A stretch of DNA of 64,000 bases from the NCBI RefSeq assembly GCF_003182195.1, contig NZ_QGTM01000008.1, positions 1-64,000 on the forward strand. The letters run 5' to 3'. This document shows, one piece after another, positions 63,458 to 64,000 of this stretch. The stretch's first letter is position 1. Every line of letters begins with the position of its first letter. A model generated the notes under the pieces. It saw nothing but the letters and a program-made list of their open reading frames with translations, was not told the DNA's origin and ran no database searches. The DNA is from Halomonas sp. A11-A. GTDB lineage: Bacteria; Pseudomonadota; Gammaproteobacteria; Pseudomonadales; Halomonadaceae. A program made the translations under genes and the position numbers.

Positions 63458-64000
63458 TCAGGGCAGCTCGGCGCGCTCGATCACCACGGGCTCGCGGGGC
63501 ACGTCCTGGAAGGGGCCGCGGCTGCCGGTGGGCACGCGGCGGATGGCGTCGACCACCTCCATGCCCTCCACCACCTGGCCGAATACCGCATAGCCCCAGG
63601 TCTGGCCCGACTGCGGGCTGGCGTGGTCGAGGAAGCCGTTGTCGGCGACGTTGATGAAGAACTGGGCGGTGGCGGAGTGGGGGTCACCGGTGCGCGCCAT
63701 GGCCAGGGTGCCGCGGCGGTTCTTCAGGCCGTTGTCGGCCTCGTTGGTGATCGGGTCGCGGGTCGCCTTCTGGCGCATCTCCTCGTCGAAGCCGCCGCCC
63801 TGGATCATGAAGCCGTCGATCACCCGGTGGAAGATGGTGCCGTCATAGTGGCCCTCCTGCACATAGGTGAGGAAGTTGTTGACGCTCTCCGGGGCCTCGG
63901 CCTGGAACAGCGCGATGCCGATGGCACCGTGGCTGGTGTGCAGGATGACATCGGGTGCGGCCTGTTCGGCCTGGGCCGTGGTGACGGCGAGGCCGAGGGG
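63458..64000 (-). CDS. ppiA: Periplasmic peptidyl-prolyl cis-trans isomerase (cyclophilin), 5' end outside the window
   Basis: This is a cyclophilin that speeds proline isomerisation during folding in the periplasm. The frame is open to the right edge, where [11 protein letters not shown] looks like the end of a signal peptide. The cyclophilin core follows: [38 protein letters not shown] with the catalytic Arg and Phe, and [17 protein letters not shown] and [18 protein letters not shown]. About 180 codons are visible, so only the first part of the signal peptide is missing. Confidence 0.92.
   Translation of the reverse strand, partial: PLGLAVTTAQAEQAAPDVILHTSHGAIGIALFQAEAPESVNNFLTYVQEGHYDGTIFHRVIDGFMIQGGGFDEEMRQKATRDPITNEADNGLKNRRGTLAMARTGDPHSATAQFFINVADNGFLDHASPQSGQTWGYAVFGQVVEGMEVVDAIRRVPTGSRGPFQDVPREPVVIERAELP

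Overview
The window is a GC-rich (roughly two-thirds G+C) chromosomal segment of a gammaproteobacterium. Protein sequences and gene order best fit the Halomonadaceae (Halomonas-like); this is inferred from recognition, not from a search. From about 8.8 to 45 kb the gene content and neighbourhoods resemble the Pseudomonas aeruginosa PA5300-PA5370 region from memory: pst/pho, ubiA/ubiC, rubredoxin reductase, HU, recG/oxyR, ridA/spoT/rpoZ/gmk, yicC/rph/crc/pyrE, rep/cytochrome c. Accessory blocks interrupt this backbone.

Layout. 0-1.6 kb: 3' end of an ISL3 transposase, an AT-rich patch, and a DUF72 gene that has lost its start. 1.9-8.7 kb: an NSS transporter, a small unknown protein, hexR, uvrD, an orphan TRAP binding protein and an acyl-CoA thioesterase. 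8.7-17.2 kb: the phosphate regulon (pstS, pstC, pstA, pstB, phoU, then phoR and phoB facing them, with cysZ between), with three recognisable Pho boxes. 17.2-20.8 kb: ubiquinone genes ubiA and ubiC, a rubredoxin reductase and HU; two copies of a 109-bp palindromic repeat lie at 14.2 and 18.1 kb. 20.9-29.3 kb: recG-oxyR, an SDR-family protein, pagL, ridA, spoT, rpoZ and gmk. 29.4-38.6 kb is accessory: a LysR regulator with an omega-aminotransferase, then a GntR regulator facing a two-part chromate transporter, a tripartite tricarboxylate transporter and a gamma-glutamyltransferase-like protein. 38.6-46.6 kb returns to the backbone: yicC, rph, a crc-like gene, pyrE, yfaZ, trmL, rep, a di-domain cytochrome c and tRNA-Arg(CCG).

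46.6-57 kb is a nitrogen or amide catabolism cluster on the minus strand: a TRAP transporter, an M20 amidohydrolase, a RidA protein, two amidases and an acetamidase/formamidase. An asparaginase lies upstream, with a divergent GntR regulator. I know of no described pathway with this exact set. 57-60.4 kb holds two decayed genes (a hydrolase and a GGDEF fragment), a quinone-oxidoreductase-like gene and an atypical proline racemase family gene, plus a gene stub. 60.4-63 kb is the peroxide-defence pair ahpC/ahpF with a palindromic element between them; it is probably controlled by OxyR, which is encoded at 23 kb. The window ends with a DUF6164-like membrane protein and a periplasmic cyclophilin that runs off the edge.

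The most notable items are a Crc-like protein with a destroyed nuclease active site, a proline racemase relative with Ser/Thr in place of both catalytic cysteines, the amide cluster, tandem repeats that span the stop codons of gmk and rep, and a palindromic repeat that supplies a false start codon in front of cysZ.
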